Positions 32,997 through 42,385 of a stretch of DNA of 64,000 nt are shown here, piece after piece. How positions within the stretch are numbered: position 1 is the stretch's first letter; each line of letters opens with the position of its first letter. The notes below the pieces were generated by a model that saw only the letters and a program-made list of their open reading frames with translations, made no database searches and was not told the origin of the DNA. The stretch is from Desulfocicer sp963675955 (lineage in GTDB: Bacteria > Desulfobacterota > Desulfobacteria > Desulfobacterales > Desulfobacteraceae), in assembly GCA_963675955.2 (NCBI GenBank), contig CAXXVR010000009.1, positions 806,001 to 870,000 on the forward strand, in the 5' to 3' direction. The position numbers and the translations under genes were made by a program.

Positions 32997-35882
32997 ATGA
33001 TGAATAAAAAATGGTTCATACTTTTGATGACTTTAACTTTGCCCCTGATAGTGGGGGCGTGCAGTGGTTTGAATGATAATCGGAATGTATTACAGTACAA
33101 GGTTCCCGGAAAGCTTTCCCAGATGGATGAAGGTCTTGCCGGGAACCTCACAGGTAATATGGCTCCTGATCCCGCATTGATACAGGGGACCCTTGACAAC
33201 GGATTGAGGTATATACTGCTTAAAAATCCCACACCTGAAAATCGCATCAGCATGCACCTTGATGTTCAGGTGGGTTCCATGTATGAAGCCCATGGACAGG
33301 AGGGCGCGGCCCATTATCTGGAGCACATGCTCTTTAATGGTTTGACCCATTATAAACCAGGAGAACTGGTGGAGTATTTTCAATCCATCGGAATGATGTT
33401 CGGTCCTGATGCCAACGCCCACACCGGGTTTTATGAGACGGTGTATGATATCTTTCTGCCTGCCAATGATGCTGACAGCATGAATAAAGCTCTGGGGGTG
33501 TTAAACGATTATGCCCAGGGTGCTCTGCTGCTGCCATCTGAGATCGAGCGGGAAAGAGGGGTTATCCTGGCTGAAAAAAGAGAGAGGGATTCGGTGTCCT
33601 ACCGTACCTTTAAATCCTCTCTTGCCTTTGAAATGCCGGGTTCCCTGGTTTCCAGTCGCCTTCCCATCGGCACGGATGAAGTGCTTGAGAAAATGGATCA
33701 TACCCTTTTGAAATCCTTTTATGACACCTGGTATAGACCGGAGAATATGGTGGTGGTCATGGTGGGTGATTTTGATCCGGACCTGGCAAAACAGCAGATA
33801 GTGAAAAATTTTAAAGACATGGTTCCCCGGGCACCGGCAAAGCCATTGCCGGTGGACGACTGGACCCCCCATTCCGGTCTTAAAGCCTTCTATCACCATG
33901 AGCCGGAGGCCGGTAACACAGAAGTATCCATTCAGACTGTTAAAAAAACTTCCTTTAAACCCGATACCCTCCAAGCCTATCACCAGCGCACCGTTGAAGA
34001 GCTGGGGAACATGATTTTACAGAATCGTCTTTCCCGTGCTGTGTCCCAGAAAAAGGCACCCTTTTCCGATGCCGGAGCTTATTCTGGCACTTATTTTCGC
34101 AATGCCCATTTTTCGGTGATTGCCTCGGAATCAGATCCGGATCAATGGAAGGCCTCTCTGATTTTTCTGGAACATGCCCTGCGCCAGGTGCTTGTTTCCG
34201 GATTTACCCCGGTGGAACTTGCCCGGGTGAAGGCTGAATTTATCCAGTCCCTGGAAAGTGCAGCCACACGATCGGAATCCCGGGACAGCAGTCGTATTGC
34301 AAGAAAGATTATCGCCCAGATTAATCGAAAAAGGGTGTTCCAGTCCCCTGAAAATGAACTGAAAATTTTAAAACCTTTTATTGATGAGCTTACCGTTGAG
34401 GATGTAACCCGGGCATTCCAGGCCTTGTGGAAACAAGATCATCGTCTGATAAAGGTCACCGGTAATGCACTGATACCCGGGGAATCGGTTTCTCCTGAGC
34501 AGGTGATTATAGACCATTATAAAAAATCGGTGACCCTTCCGGTGACCCCATGGGTGAATGAGCGTATACTGCCCTTTCCTTATCTGCCAAAACCTGAGAG
34601 CACGGGTAAAATAAAGACAAAAACCCTTGCCAGAGAAGAGGGTATTGTGCAGATTGATTTTGAAAATAAGGTGCGATTGAACATGCGCCGCAGTGACTAT
34701 AAAAAAGGTGAATTTGTTTTTAAAGTGGACTTCGGCCCGGGGAAACAGTCCCAACCTTTTAAGCTGCCTGGGCTTGCCATGATTGCCGAAAATGTGGTCA
34801 ATGAAAGTGGACTTGGTACCCTGGATCAGGAGGCCCTGGAAGCGGCCCTGGCTGGAAGGGATGTCAGCCTGGAGTTTGGCATGGAACAGGGAAGTTTCTT
34901 TTTTTCCGGCAAGGCAGATGCAAAGGAAGCAGAGCTGGTGTTTCAGCTGCTCCAGGCAAGCTTTGTGGACCCGGGATTCCGGAAGACTTCCTTTGAGCTT
35001 GCCCGGGAGCGATACCGTCAGATGTACCGGGAGCTAACCGGTTCGCCCCAGGGCATGATGGCCCTTGAAGGGGAGGCCTTTCTGGCCGGTGGTGATAATC
35101 GTTTCGGCATGCCTGATCTTGAAGCCGTGAACCGCATGACGCTTCAGGATGTAAAGCAATGGCTTGCCCCCTCCTTTGCCCGGGCTCCCCTTGAAATTTC
35201 CGTTGTGGGGGATATCAGTGAAGAACAGATTGAAACCCTGGTGGCAACCTATATTGGCACCTTGCCCATGCGGGATCTTGCGTCATACGACACCTCTGCA
35301 AGAATGCCGGGATTTCCCGCGGGAAAGACCAAAATAATTGAAGTGGATTCCAAAATAAACAAGGGGCTGGTTCATCTGGCCTTTAAGACCGGTGATTTCT
35401 GGGATATTAGCCAGACCCGGCGGCTGAACCTTCTGGCCCAGGTTTTTTCCGAGCGCATGAGAAAGCAGATTCGTGAAAACCTCGGGGTTACCTATTCACC
35501 CCAGGCCATGAATGAACCCTCCCAGACCTACTCCGGGTATGGGGTGATGCATGCCACGGTGGCAACTTCCCCGGACATGGCAGATGGGGTGCTGCATGAA
35601 ATGGAAAAAATTGCAGATGATCTGGCAAAGGATGGGGTGACAGCAAAGGAGCTGTCCCTGGTACTGCCTCCGGTGCTCACCCACATAAGGGACATGCAGA
35701 AAAAGAATCGCTACTGGCTTAAATCCGTGCTGTCTGGTTCGCGTGCCCATCCAGAGCAGATTCAGTGGACCCGGGAAATATATTCGGACTACAGTGCCAT
35801 TACCCCGGAAGATCTGTCAGCACTTGCCTCCCGGTTCTTAGGTCGGGAAAACCGGGCACGGCTGATTATTCTGGCCCGGTGA
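32997..35882 (+). CDS. M16-family zinc peptidase, lipoprotein
   Basis: A pitrilysin-type metallopeptidase of about 961 aa, exported and lipid-anchored. The signal peptide ends in the lipobox VGAC (Cys22). The inverted zinc motif HYLEH is at residues 106-110, with the third ligand expected in the downstream ERERGVILAEKRER segment. Two M16 N/C domain pairs span the protein, the second (from about residue 530) lacking the zinc motif, as in E. coli PqqL-type enzymes. The frame is open from 32961; the ATG at 32997 has a perfect GGAGG 7 nt upstream. Peptide substrate unknown. Confidence 0.92.
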   Translation: MMNKKWFILLMTLTLPLIVGACSGLNDNRNVLQYKVPGKLSQMDEGLAGNLTGNMAPDPALIQGTLDNGLRYILLKNPTPENRISMHLDVQVGSMYEAHGQEGAAHYLEHMLFNGLTHYKPGELVEYFQSIGMMFGPDANAHTGFYETVYDIFLPANDADSMNKALGVLNDYAQGALLLPSEIERERGVILAEKRERDSVSYRTFKSSLAFEMPGSLVSSRLPIGTDEVLEKMDHTLLKSFYDTWYRPENMVVVMVGDFDPDLAKQQIVKNFKDMVPRAPAKPLPVDDWTPHSGLKAFYHHEPEAGNTEVSIQTVKKTSFKPDTLQAYHQRTVEELGNMILQNRLSRAVSQKKAPFSDAGAYSGTYFRNAHFSVIASESDPDQWKASLIFLEHALRQVLVSGFTPVELARVKAEFIQSLESAATRSESRDSSRIARKIIAQINRKRVFQSPENELKILKPFIDELTVEDVTRAFQALWKQDHRLIKVTGNALIPGESVSPEQVIIDHYKKSVTLPVTPWVNERILPFPYLPKPESTGKIKTKTLAREEGIVQIDFENKVRLNMRRSDYKKGEFVFKVDFGPGKQSQPFKLPGLAMIAENVVNESGLGTLDQEALEAALAGRDVSLEFGMEQGSFFFSGKADAKEAELVFQLLQASFVDPGFRKTSFELARERYRQMYRELTGSPQGMMALEGEAFLAGGDNRFGMPDLEAVNRMTLQDVKQWLAPSFARAPLEISVVGDISEEQIETLVATYIGTLPMRDLASYDTSARMPGFPAGKTKIIEVDSKINKGLVHLAFKTGDFWDISQTRRLNLLAQVFSERMRKQIRENLGVTYSPQAMNEPSQTYSGYGVMHATVATSPDMADGVLHEMEKIADDLAKDGVTAKELSLVLPPVLTHIRDMQKKNRYWLKSVLSGSRAHPEQIQWTREIYSDYSAITPEDLSALASRFLGRENRARLIILAR

Positions 35883-35889
35883 TGGCAGT

Positions 35890-36125
35890 TCATATAACGG
35901 GCATGTCCCAGCGGATACAACAAATATAGGGTCGTAGACGCGGAGCCAAATGGTATTATACCGCCCCTCCCCCGACGGGCAATGGGCCCGGACCGGAACT
36001 GTAGACAGTTCGATTGTCCGGTTCCTATTGCCCATCGGGGGGGGGCGGCTCTGCTGAAGTTGCCTTGGAGGCTACCTTTTCATATAAAAAAAAGTAGGTA
36101 CTGGGTACTGGGTTCTAGGTACTAA
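35890..36125 (+). repeat. Composite dispersed repeat, copy B
   Basis: Stem-loop (TGTCC 35904-35908 with GGATA 35913-35917, including one G-U pair), then the GC-rich module (35948-36086) with arms around GACGGGCAATGG and CTATTGCCCATCGGGGG, inner GACCGGAACTGTAGACAGTTC fold and the CTCTGCTGAAGTTGCCTTGG tail, then CATATAAAAAAAAGTAGG and an ACCCAGTACC tract in the opposite orientation (GGTACTGGGTACTGGGTTC). It lies between two convergent genes. Confidence 0.85.
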
Positions 36126-36195
36126 CAGCGATTGCTTTTTTGTGTGCCATGCATGTTATATCTTTTGATAAACACAGGTGTGGGAAGGCTTACTC

Positions 36196-36705
36196 TTACT
36201 GATTTAGCTGTTTACCTGCCTCTTTTTTTACCTGGAATTGTTTTGCCTCCCGGTTTTTTGAGACCTTGTCCGGATCAAAAATCCTGCCGCTCATGGCAAT
36301 GTAAACCCCGGGGGGCAGGCACTGCACCGCTGCAATGGCAGACCCGAGATTAAAGGTGGCATCGCTGGATTTAAATCCGGCAGGTTCCATGGCACCGGTG
36401 AGTACAATGGTTTTATTCTGGATGGGTTGCAGGGCGAGGGCCGTGTCCACCATGGTATCCGTGCCGTGGGTGATCACAACAAGCGCTGCCGGATCAGCTG
36501 CTATGGCATCAAAAATGGTCTGTCGATCTTCCGGGGTTATCTCCAGTGAATCTTTTTTTAAAAGAGATACAACCTTATATTGAAAGTTCACCCGGGCGTC
36601 CTTGAGGATGTTTTTGATGGCCGGGGGTCCCACATGGTATTCGCTGAGGGCATCAAAATAAACCTTGTCTATGGTACCGCCAACGGTAAAGAATTTTATT
36701 TTCAT
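36196..36705 (-). CDS. Stand-alone asparaginase N-terminal-domain protein
   Basis: A 169-aa protein equal to just the N-terminal domain of L-asparaginase. Both catalytic threonine regions are kept: TVGGTIDKVYF near the N-terminus and VITHGTDTMVDTA around residue 80, followed by KTIVLTGAMEPAGFKSSDATFNLGSAI. The C-terminal domain, which completes the active site in full-length enzymes, is absent. The frame is open to 36789, but the ATG at 36705 gives MKIKFFTVGGTID, the expected start. It follows recX by 19 nt. Substrate unknown; short proteins of this type occur in many proteobacteria. Confidence 0.85.
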   Translation of the reverse strand: MKIKFFTVGGTIDKVYFDALSEYHVGPPAIKNILKDARVNFQYKVVSLLKKDSLEITPEDRQTIFDAIAADPAALVVITHGTDTMVDTALALQPIQNKTIVLTGAMEPAGFKSSDATFNLGSAIAAVQCLPPGVYIAMSGRIFDPDKVSKNREAKQFQVKKEAGKQLNQ

Positions 36706-36724
36706 GGGAAAAAATCCTGTTTTT

Positions 36725-37219
36725 TTATGGATTGGTGGGGTTTTCCATTTTTGAAATAACCCTGTTCCAGGTATTAAGGGAAACCTCATAACCGAATCCC
36801 CGGTATTGAAGATAATTAAATACTTTTTTTTTAAGGGGTTCCATATCCAGGTGCTGCCAGGTTCTCAGCCTGGGCCTTACCGCATTCCAGGCAGAGGTTT
36901 CCTCGTCCACCCCTTCAAGCATTTCATCAATGATGTTTCCTTTAATTCCCCTCTGTCGCAGTTCGCAGCCCAAGGCAAATCTGGATCTGGGCTTGTGCCG
37001 TTCCCTGCTTTCCACAAACATCCGGGCAAAATCTTTATCATTTAAGATGTTTTGATCCACAAGTTTTCCAAGGGTGCTGTCAATTATCTCAACGCTTACT
37101 TCTTTTTTTATTAAATGCCGTCGCATTTCCGCCACGCTGCGGGGACGGGGAGCCAGAAATCTCAAGCAGATATCGTATGCCCGGGCAGGGGTTATTTCAC
37201 CGTTTTTTCCTTTTTTCAT
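36725..37219 (-). CDS. recX: RecX regulatory protein
   Basis: A modulator that inhibits RecA filament growth. The 164-aa protein begins MKKGKNGEITPARAYDICLRFL, and has the three-helix RecX repeats: RPRSVAEMRRHLIKKEVSVEIIDSTL, LNDKDFARMFVESRERHKPRSRFALGCELRQRGI and the final LKKKVFNYLQYRGFGYEVS. The frame runs up to 37255, but the ATG at 37219 has GGAGG 4-5 nt upstream. No recA is adjacent. Gene context is otherwise lipid and proteolysis genes. Confidence 0.9.
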   Translation of the reverse strand: MKKGKNGEITPARAYDICLRFLAPRPRSVAEMRRHLIKKEVSVEIIDSTLGKLVDQNILNDKDFARMFVESRERHKPRSRFALGCELRQRGIKGNIIDEMLEGVDEETSAWNAVRPRLRTWQHLDMEPLKKKVFNYLQYRGFGYEVSLNTWNRVISKMENPTNP

Positions 37220-37270
37220 GATGCCTCCGGTGGGCCTGCTCATAACATGGCCCACCTGTTATATTACCTG

Positions 37271-38059
37271 TCAGATACAGGATCGGTCCTTCCATGTGAC
37301 TTCCAGGGATGCCAGCATTGCCAGGTCCGCTTTTCTTAAAATGGTATGCACTGTCACCGGAAGGTCTTCTGTTAAAGAAATCTGAGTACGTGACACAATT
37401 AGATCTCCATAAAATGCCTGTTTCTGGAAGATGACATCAATGGTGCCGGGTCGGTATTTTTCCAGAAATTTTCGGGGAAGGGTTTCAACACCCCATTCCA
37501 CGTAAATGGCGTTGTTCACATGTCGATTCATATCAAGATCATGCATTCTGACCTTGAAGAAAAGCTCAAAATCCACCCGCTCCAGGGGGCCGGGGGAAGC
37601 TGTGAAGGGGTTTTGGGTCAGGCAATGCGCCACCATGTCCGGGGGAAGAAAGCGGTCCAGGCGCACCGGTCGCTGGGTGTTTTTGTTCACCATTACCCAG
37701 GCTACCTGGGAGGTGATAAAATTGGCCTTTCCATCCGGGGGGGCCATTTCTATCTGGCGGATCTCATAGAGATTTTTAAAGGAATGCCGGTGGGTGCGGA
37801 TGCATATTGTGTCCAGCCACTGGGGATGGGAATGGATTTCTATATGGTAGCGATGGATCACCCAGGCAAAGTCATGCCGTGCCAGATCAAAGCCTGAAAC
37901 TCCCAGATATCCTGCGTGTTCCGATGCCGCATCCTGAAGAAAATTCATGATACTGACAATTTTCATCAGACCCTGGTCGTCCATGGCTGAATAGCCCATG
38001 GTGAACTGCCTTTCAAAGGTGGCTGTGAAGTCCCGGGTGTGATGATTAAATATCTTCAA
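37271..38059 (-). CDS. Acyl-ACP thioesterase
   Basis: Hydrolyses acyl-ACP to free fatty acid. The 262-aa protein has two hot-dog domains of the plant FatA/FatB-like bacterial family. The first contains SIMNFLQDAASEHAGYLGVSG and WVIHRYHIEI; the second contains the catalytic Asp-Asn-His set in DLDMNRHVNNAIYVEW. The longest frame starts with TTG at 38059, overlapping the previous gene by 14 nt; an ATG at 37999 is possible but would remove the first beta strand (FERQF). The TTG is preferred. It could supply free acyl chains in a species that also has a PUFA-type synthase. Confidence 0.87.
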   Translation of the reverse strand: MKIFNHHTRDFTATFERQFTMGYSAMDDQGLMKIVSIMNFLQDAASEHAGYLGVSGFDLARHDFAWVIHRYHIEIHSHPQWLDTICIRTHRHSFKNLYEIRQIEMAPPDGKANFITSQVAWVMVNKNTQRPVRLDRFLPPDMVAHCLTQNPFTASPGPLERVDFELFFKVRMHDLDMNRHVNNAIYVEWGVETLPRKFLEKYRPGTIDVIFQKQAFYGDLIVSRTQISLTEDLPVTVHTILRKADLAMLASLEVTWKDRSCI

Positions 38060-38366
38060 GGGTCACCGCATGAATGGCATGATAGGCAGGAGTTTCGTAA
38101 GGATGAACCCGGACAAGTTCCTGGAGCACCTTTTTGAGGATCCCATCGGCGCACACAATATCCACCCGGGCTTCCTCTGAGCGTTCAATGATGTTTTCTT
38201 CTCCCTTGAAGGGCTCACTTCCCGGCAATGGCCGAAATTGCCCTTGACCCATGGTATGCCAGGCGCAGGCGTCATAATTGCCCATTTTGCCCGCTCCTTT
38301 CTGGAACAGGGCGGTTTTCACCGGTTCAAGGTGTTCCGGGGGAACGTAAAATGATATCAGGTACAT
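38046..38366 (-). CDS. NIF3-insert/YqfO-like small domain protein
   Basis: A 106-aa protein equal to the CutA1-like insert domain of NIF3/YqfO proteins. It starts MYLISFYVPPEHLEPVKTALFQKGAGKMGNY and has the diagnostic HPYETPAYHAI motif near the end. The GTP-cyclohydrolase-like parts of NIF3 are absent. Such stand-alone copies are widespread and uncharacterised. Its stop overlaps the thioesterase start by 14 nt, so the two are probably co-translated. Confidence 0.83.
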   Translation of the reverse strand: MYLISFYVPPEHLEPVKTALFQKGAGKMGNYDACAWHTMGQGQFRPLPGSEPFKGEENIIERSEEARVDIVCADGILKKVLQELVRVHPYETPAYHAIHAVTLEDI

Positions 38367-38436
38367 GGTTTTTCCTTAAATTTTTTGGGTCTGTAAATAA
38401 TAAATCGCCAAAATCTATGATAACTTGTGTTTTTTT

Positions 38437-41400
38437 TCAAGGAAGTTCTTCCAGCAGGGTCAGAGGTGTGGTCAGGATATCCTTTAAGGTATTTACAATA
38501 CCTTTGGTGATTTCTACAGGGGAAAGTGCCATAACCACAGGATCATGAAAGGGACCCTTTGCCGTAATAGGTATGGACAGTAGATTTCCTTTAAACATGG
38601 TGTTGATGATGGGTAGTTTCTGAATCAGGCTGTCAATGGATTTCAAAGGAGAAATAAAAATAAGAAGATCCATGGTCTCCTGCAATGGATCAATCCATCC
38701 GGTTATGATCAGGGTCATATCCACACCGTTAATCAATCCTTTTTTAATGTTAATCCTGCCATCTTCCATCTCACCCTTTAGCATCAGGGCGTCATAGGCA
38801 AAACCCTGCTGCACAAGATCCGGCAGTTTACCCTTTAAAATGCTTGAAACATTGATCAGGGATAAAATCCGTGAAAGAAGGTTCATTTGAAAAATCCTGC
38901 CCTGCCGGGCATAGAGTTCAAAGGGACCCTGGCACTGGGAAAGGAGTGGGGCAATTGGGTTGTTTTGTTCCATGGCTGGGCCGGCCCCGGGCGTTCCCGA
39001 TAAAAGGGATGCTCTTTCGGCAGATAGCCGGGGGGCAGAGGATATATCCAGTCCGATGCCCGGAAGTTCAATAATGGAAGACAGGTTTACCTTGAAATCG
39101 TACCTGCCTTCAATGAGAGAATCCGTTCCCATGAGGCAGACAATAGATGTGTATAGATCCGCGTTTTTGGCATCTATCTCAAGGCTGATATTCAGCGTGT
39201 TTTTCTCTTTATGGATCATGCCGGTAATGGGCAGACCACACAGGCTTGATTCTTTTATGGTTACGTTAATACCCTTTTTTAAAGGATTCAGCTGCAAGAC
39301 AAGGGGTGAACTCTTAAAACCATTGTATTTAAGGGTACTGGTATGAATCATCAGGGGGCGGGGTATCAGCCTTGAGTGAAAAATGGATGGCAATTCCAGG
39401 CCGTTATTAGATGTTACCTTGTTTTTAATTTTTTGATTGTTTTTTGTGGAGCTTTTTTTCTGAAGGTCCAGGCTGTCAGGTCCGTTATCACTGCCCGGAG
39501 TGAACGGTTTCTTATCCCCTGTTTTAAGGGCATGCAACAGTTCTTCCAGGTCCAGGCTGTCTATGAAGAGAGTGATTCCCTTTTCCGGACCAGAGCCAAT
39601 AAAAACAGATCCTTCACTTCCCGGCAGGCTTGTTTTTCGGTTGGTGGCTGTGTTCGGCCCAAAGAATTTCTTGATGGTGGCAAGGCTAAGTTTTCCCTTG
39701 ACATCAAGGGCTGATCCCGGGTGGTATGTCAGCGTAGTATTGGAATGGAGGGGATCTTTTATTTCGACAGAATTCAAGAGAATACTGTCTTTGGGTGTAC
39801 TGGCCGTCACCTTCATGGATACGCCCCGGGGGAAGGTGGCTTTTGCCTGGAGTTCAATCTGCCTGTTTACGCGATGAAGGTTCGTATCTGTGATGACAAT
39901 GGGGGTATGAAGGTCTTTAAGCAGGGACTGCTGGGCCGGGGAAAGAAAGGCAAAGGGACCCTTTCCCGCAATCAATGCCATATTATGAAGGGTTGCCGTG
40001 AAATCGTTTACGGTGAGCCCTTTGGGAAAGATATTAAAATCAAAGGCAATATCAGAAATTCCCCTTTTTTCAGGAGTGTCAGAAATTGAACCTTCCATAA
40101 AGTGCCCCTTTGCGTCATAGTGCCATGACCCTGGTCTGGAAAGAGGCCCCTCCAGGGACAGCGTATCCAGATTTATTGTGCCCCGGGAAGACAACAGGGG
40201 GTTCACAAGGGCGGAAAGGTTCTTAAATTGAGACAGCCAGACAAGCATATCCTGGACATCAAAATTTCCCAGTGCGGATCGCAGGTCAAGATTATGGGGG
40301 GACACAAGGCTGATGTCTCCGGATATCCAGGATATCTGGCTTGTACCAATGCTTCCATTAAATTCATTTAAGGTTATGTTTTCCTTATCAAAGACAAGTT
40401 TTTCCCCTTTCAATTTAAAGGTTTTACCGGGAAAGCGCTCATAGGTTCCAGACACCTGGATGTCACTGCATTGGACACCTATATCAAGGTGGCCTGAGGT
40501 TCGATCAAGTGTAAGGATGGCGTTGGCCCTTCCGGCAGTTTTTTTTAAAAGCGTAAGTTCACGGGCAAGGCGGGTGCCCGGCAGCAGGGATTGAAGAACT
40601 CCGGGTAGCCTTCCAAGATCGGCTGTGAGAGAAAAATCTCCGTTAAAGGGATGCCCCTTGTCCAGCAGATTCACCTCCAGGTGTCCTTTGTTCAGCCGGG
40701 AGTCTTTAACCATTGCCTTGGATATCTGGGGCACCAGCAGACCATTTTCAACGGTTACATCCGCTGTGACGTCAGTTGCCACAAGTTCGGTGGCGGGGAT
40801 GGCAATGCTTCCATCCTTTATTTTCCCCCTGATAACCATTTTTCTGGGATCAAAAAGAAATTGTCCTGCATCGTTTTGAAAATCAACGGTGATGTGGGGT
40901 ATTCTACCAGCCTGTATGATGTGGCAAAGTGTAGTGGCAATGCCGCTGTTTTTTAACAAGGTGGATGTCATGGCCCTAAGGGGGGGGATCAAAACCGTAT
41001 CACCGGAGATGGAAAGGCTTGAATGGTGGGGATCTTTATGAAAACCCAGGCCGAGAACCATGCCCGGTGAATCAAATGCCATGGGATCAAGATCCATGGT
41101 AAACATTTCCGGTGTTTTTTTGATTTCAGCTTGAAATAATCTGGCAGAAATGATCTGTTCCGGGGTGGTCTTCAGTGAAATGTCAAGATATCCCCCTCTG
41201 ATTCCAAGGGAAAAGCGATGTAAAGAGGTGTAGGAAAAGTGCAGGGCAAGGTTTTTCAGGGTGGCCGTGTCAAGTAAAGCAAGAAAGGGTGGCAGTGGCG
41301 GGGCATCACCCACCGGGGAGGGCAGCAGTGCCATCCCTTTTAACATAAGTTCACCGGTGAGGGGTCGCCGGGTTCTGGAGAGAAAAACCTTAAGATCAGG

Positions 41401-41709
41401 AAATAAAAGTGCCGTTTGAATCTCAATAACGGTATTGGTACCGGCATGAAGGCGAACTCCACCAAGCCGAAATCCGGGACGGGGAAAAAGGGTTATGGCA
41501 ATGTGATCCGCCATGATGTTTTGCCCCAGCTCCTGACCCATGAGTTCAAAGGCCTTGGTTCTTATGTAATCAGTATCTATGATCCGGGGCAGTACAAGGG
41601 GCAGGCTTGCCAGGATAAGCAGCACAAGGACAATGGATTTGACTATCAAAAAATGTCTTGTGCGGCCTAGGCCTGATTTTTCTGCCATGTTTTGATGGGA
41701 AGTGGACAT
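38437..41709 (-). CDS. Large AsmA-like protein
   Basis: A 1090-aa envelope protein of the AsmA/TamB-type lipid-bridge group. After a short charged N-terminus there is one membrane helix (FLIVKSIVLVLLILASLPLVLP, about 22-43), then a long beta-rich periplasmic part with an AsmA N-terminal region (GQELGQNIMADHIAITLFPRPGFRLGGVRL) and a C-terminal AsmA_2-like region (YDALMLKGEMEDGRINIKKGLINGVDMTLIITGWIDP, then LSIPITAKGPFHDP). Such proteins are thought to carry phospholipid across the periplasm. Start ATG at 41709; an ATG seven codons later is also possible. Confidence 0.85.
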   Translation of the reverse strand: MSTSHQNMAEKSGLGRTRHFLIVKSIVLVLLILASLPLVLPRIIDTDYIRTKAFELMGQELGQNIMADHIAITLFPRPGFRLGGVRLHAGTNTVIEIQTALLFPDLKVFLSRTRRPLTGELMLKGMALLPSPVGDAPPLPPFLALLDTATLKNLALHFSYTSLHRFSLGIRGGYLDISLKTTPEQIISARLFQAEIKKTPEMFTMDLDPMAFDSPGMVLGLGFHKDPHHSSLSISGDTVLIPPLRAMTSTLLKNSGIATTLCHIIQAGRIPHITVDFQNDAGQFLFDPRKMVIRGKIKDGSIAIPATELVATDVTADVTVENGLLVPQISKAMVKDSRLNKGHLEVNLLDKGHPFNGDFSLTADLGRLPGVLQSLLPGTRLARELTLLKKTAGRANAILTLDRTSGHLDIGVQCSDIQVSGTYERFPGKTFKLKGEKLVFDKENITLNEFNGSIGTSQISWISGDISLVSPHNLDLRSALGNFDVQDMLVWLSQFKNLSALVNPLLSSRGTINLDTLSLEGPLSRPGSWHYDAKGHFMEGSISDTPEKRGISDIAFDFNIFPKGLTVNDFTATLHNMALIAGKGPFAFLSPAQQSLLKDLHTPIVITDTNLHRVNRQIELQAKATFPRGVSMKVTASTPKDSILLNSVEIKDPLHSNTTLTYHPGSALDVKGKLSLATIKKFFGPNTATNRKTSLPGSEGSVFIGSGPEKGITLFIDSLDLEELLHALKTGDKKPFTPGSDNGPDSLDLQKKSSTKNNQKIKNKVTSNNGLELPSIFHSRLIPRPLMIHTSTLKYNGFKSSPLVLQLNPLKKGINVTIKESSLCGLPITGMIHKEKNTLNISLEIDAKNADLYTSIVCLMGTDSLIEGRYDFKVNLSSIIELPGIGLDISSAPRLSAERASLLSGTPGAGPAMEQNNPIAPLLSQCQGPFELYARQGRIFQMNLLSRILSLINVSSILKGKLPDLVQQGFAYDALMLKGEMEDGRINIKKGLINGVDMTLIITGWIDPLQETMDLLIFISPLKSIDSLIQKLPIINTMFKGNLLSIPITAKGPFHDPVVMALSPVEITKGIVNTLKDILTTPLTLLEELP

Positions 41710-41880
41710 GGAGAAAGGACTCCTGATGGATCTGAAAACAGGCTATGATCACAGGTGTTTGATTGCAATGCCAATCTCTGGTTCAGATTGAATTGATCCA
41801 TATTACAATCAGACCCGACCATTCTGAATCGTTTGTGGGATGTTCAGGATGGTCGGGGGCGTACTGGTTTGCTAACTATC

Positions 41881-42162
41881 TTATTCTGTGCGGTTGGTGA
41901 TTTCCACCACATGGTATCCAAAGTCTGTTTTCACAGGGCCATGGGGTTTACCCACGGCCTCATTAAAAACCACCCGGTCAAATTCCGGCACCATCTGTCC
42001 CGGGCCGAACTCACCCAGCTCTCCGCCTCTGTTACCGGAGGGACATTTTGAATGCTTTTTTGCAAGTTCGCCAAAATCGGCACCATTGTTTATTTCATCA
42101 ATCAGGTTCTGACATGCTTCTTCTGTTTCCACCAGAATATGGCGGGCACTGGCCTTTGCCAT
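41881..42162 (-). CDS. ppiC: Parvulin-type peptidyl-prolyl isomerase
   Basis: A 93-aa single-domain cytoplasmic parvulin like E. coli PpiC. Conserved elements are MAKASARHILV at the start, INNGADFGELAKKHSKCPSG, GGELGEFGPGQMVPEFD and FGYHVVEI at the end. No signal peptide or chaperone extension is present. It lies 171 nt before asmA-like and 220 nt after prc, so probably has its own promoter. Confidence 0.95.
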   Translation of the reverse strand: MAKASARHILVETEEACQNLIDEINNGADFGELAKKHSKCPSGNRGGELGEFGPGQMVPEFDRVVFNEAVGKPHGPVKTDFGYHVVEITNRTE

Positions 42163-42271
42163 GGAATACTCCTTAATGGTTATGGGTTGTACAGCAACTT
42201 ATCCGTTTTTTTTAGACGCTTGGCTCCGATGTAACCTCTCTGGTTTGTCATTGGATGACGTAACCCTCCCT

Positions 42272-42299
42272 AAAATGGGCTATGTTGTGATCAAGTCCC
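42272..42299 (+). repeat. Dispersed motif, ATGTTGTGACCAAGCCC family, copy 1
   Basis: AAAATGGGCTATGTTGTGATCAAGTCCC lies between ppiC and prc. It matches the copy at 56498 over about 28 nt with few changes. Confidence 0.6.
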
Positions 42300-42385
42300 A
42301 AACACATGCCGCATGAACAATGAGAGGTTGCAACCCACCGGTTTAATGCTGGAAAAATAAATGAAATATCATATTTGGTATGAAA

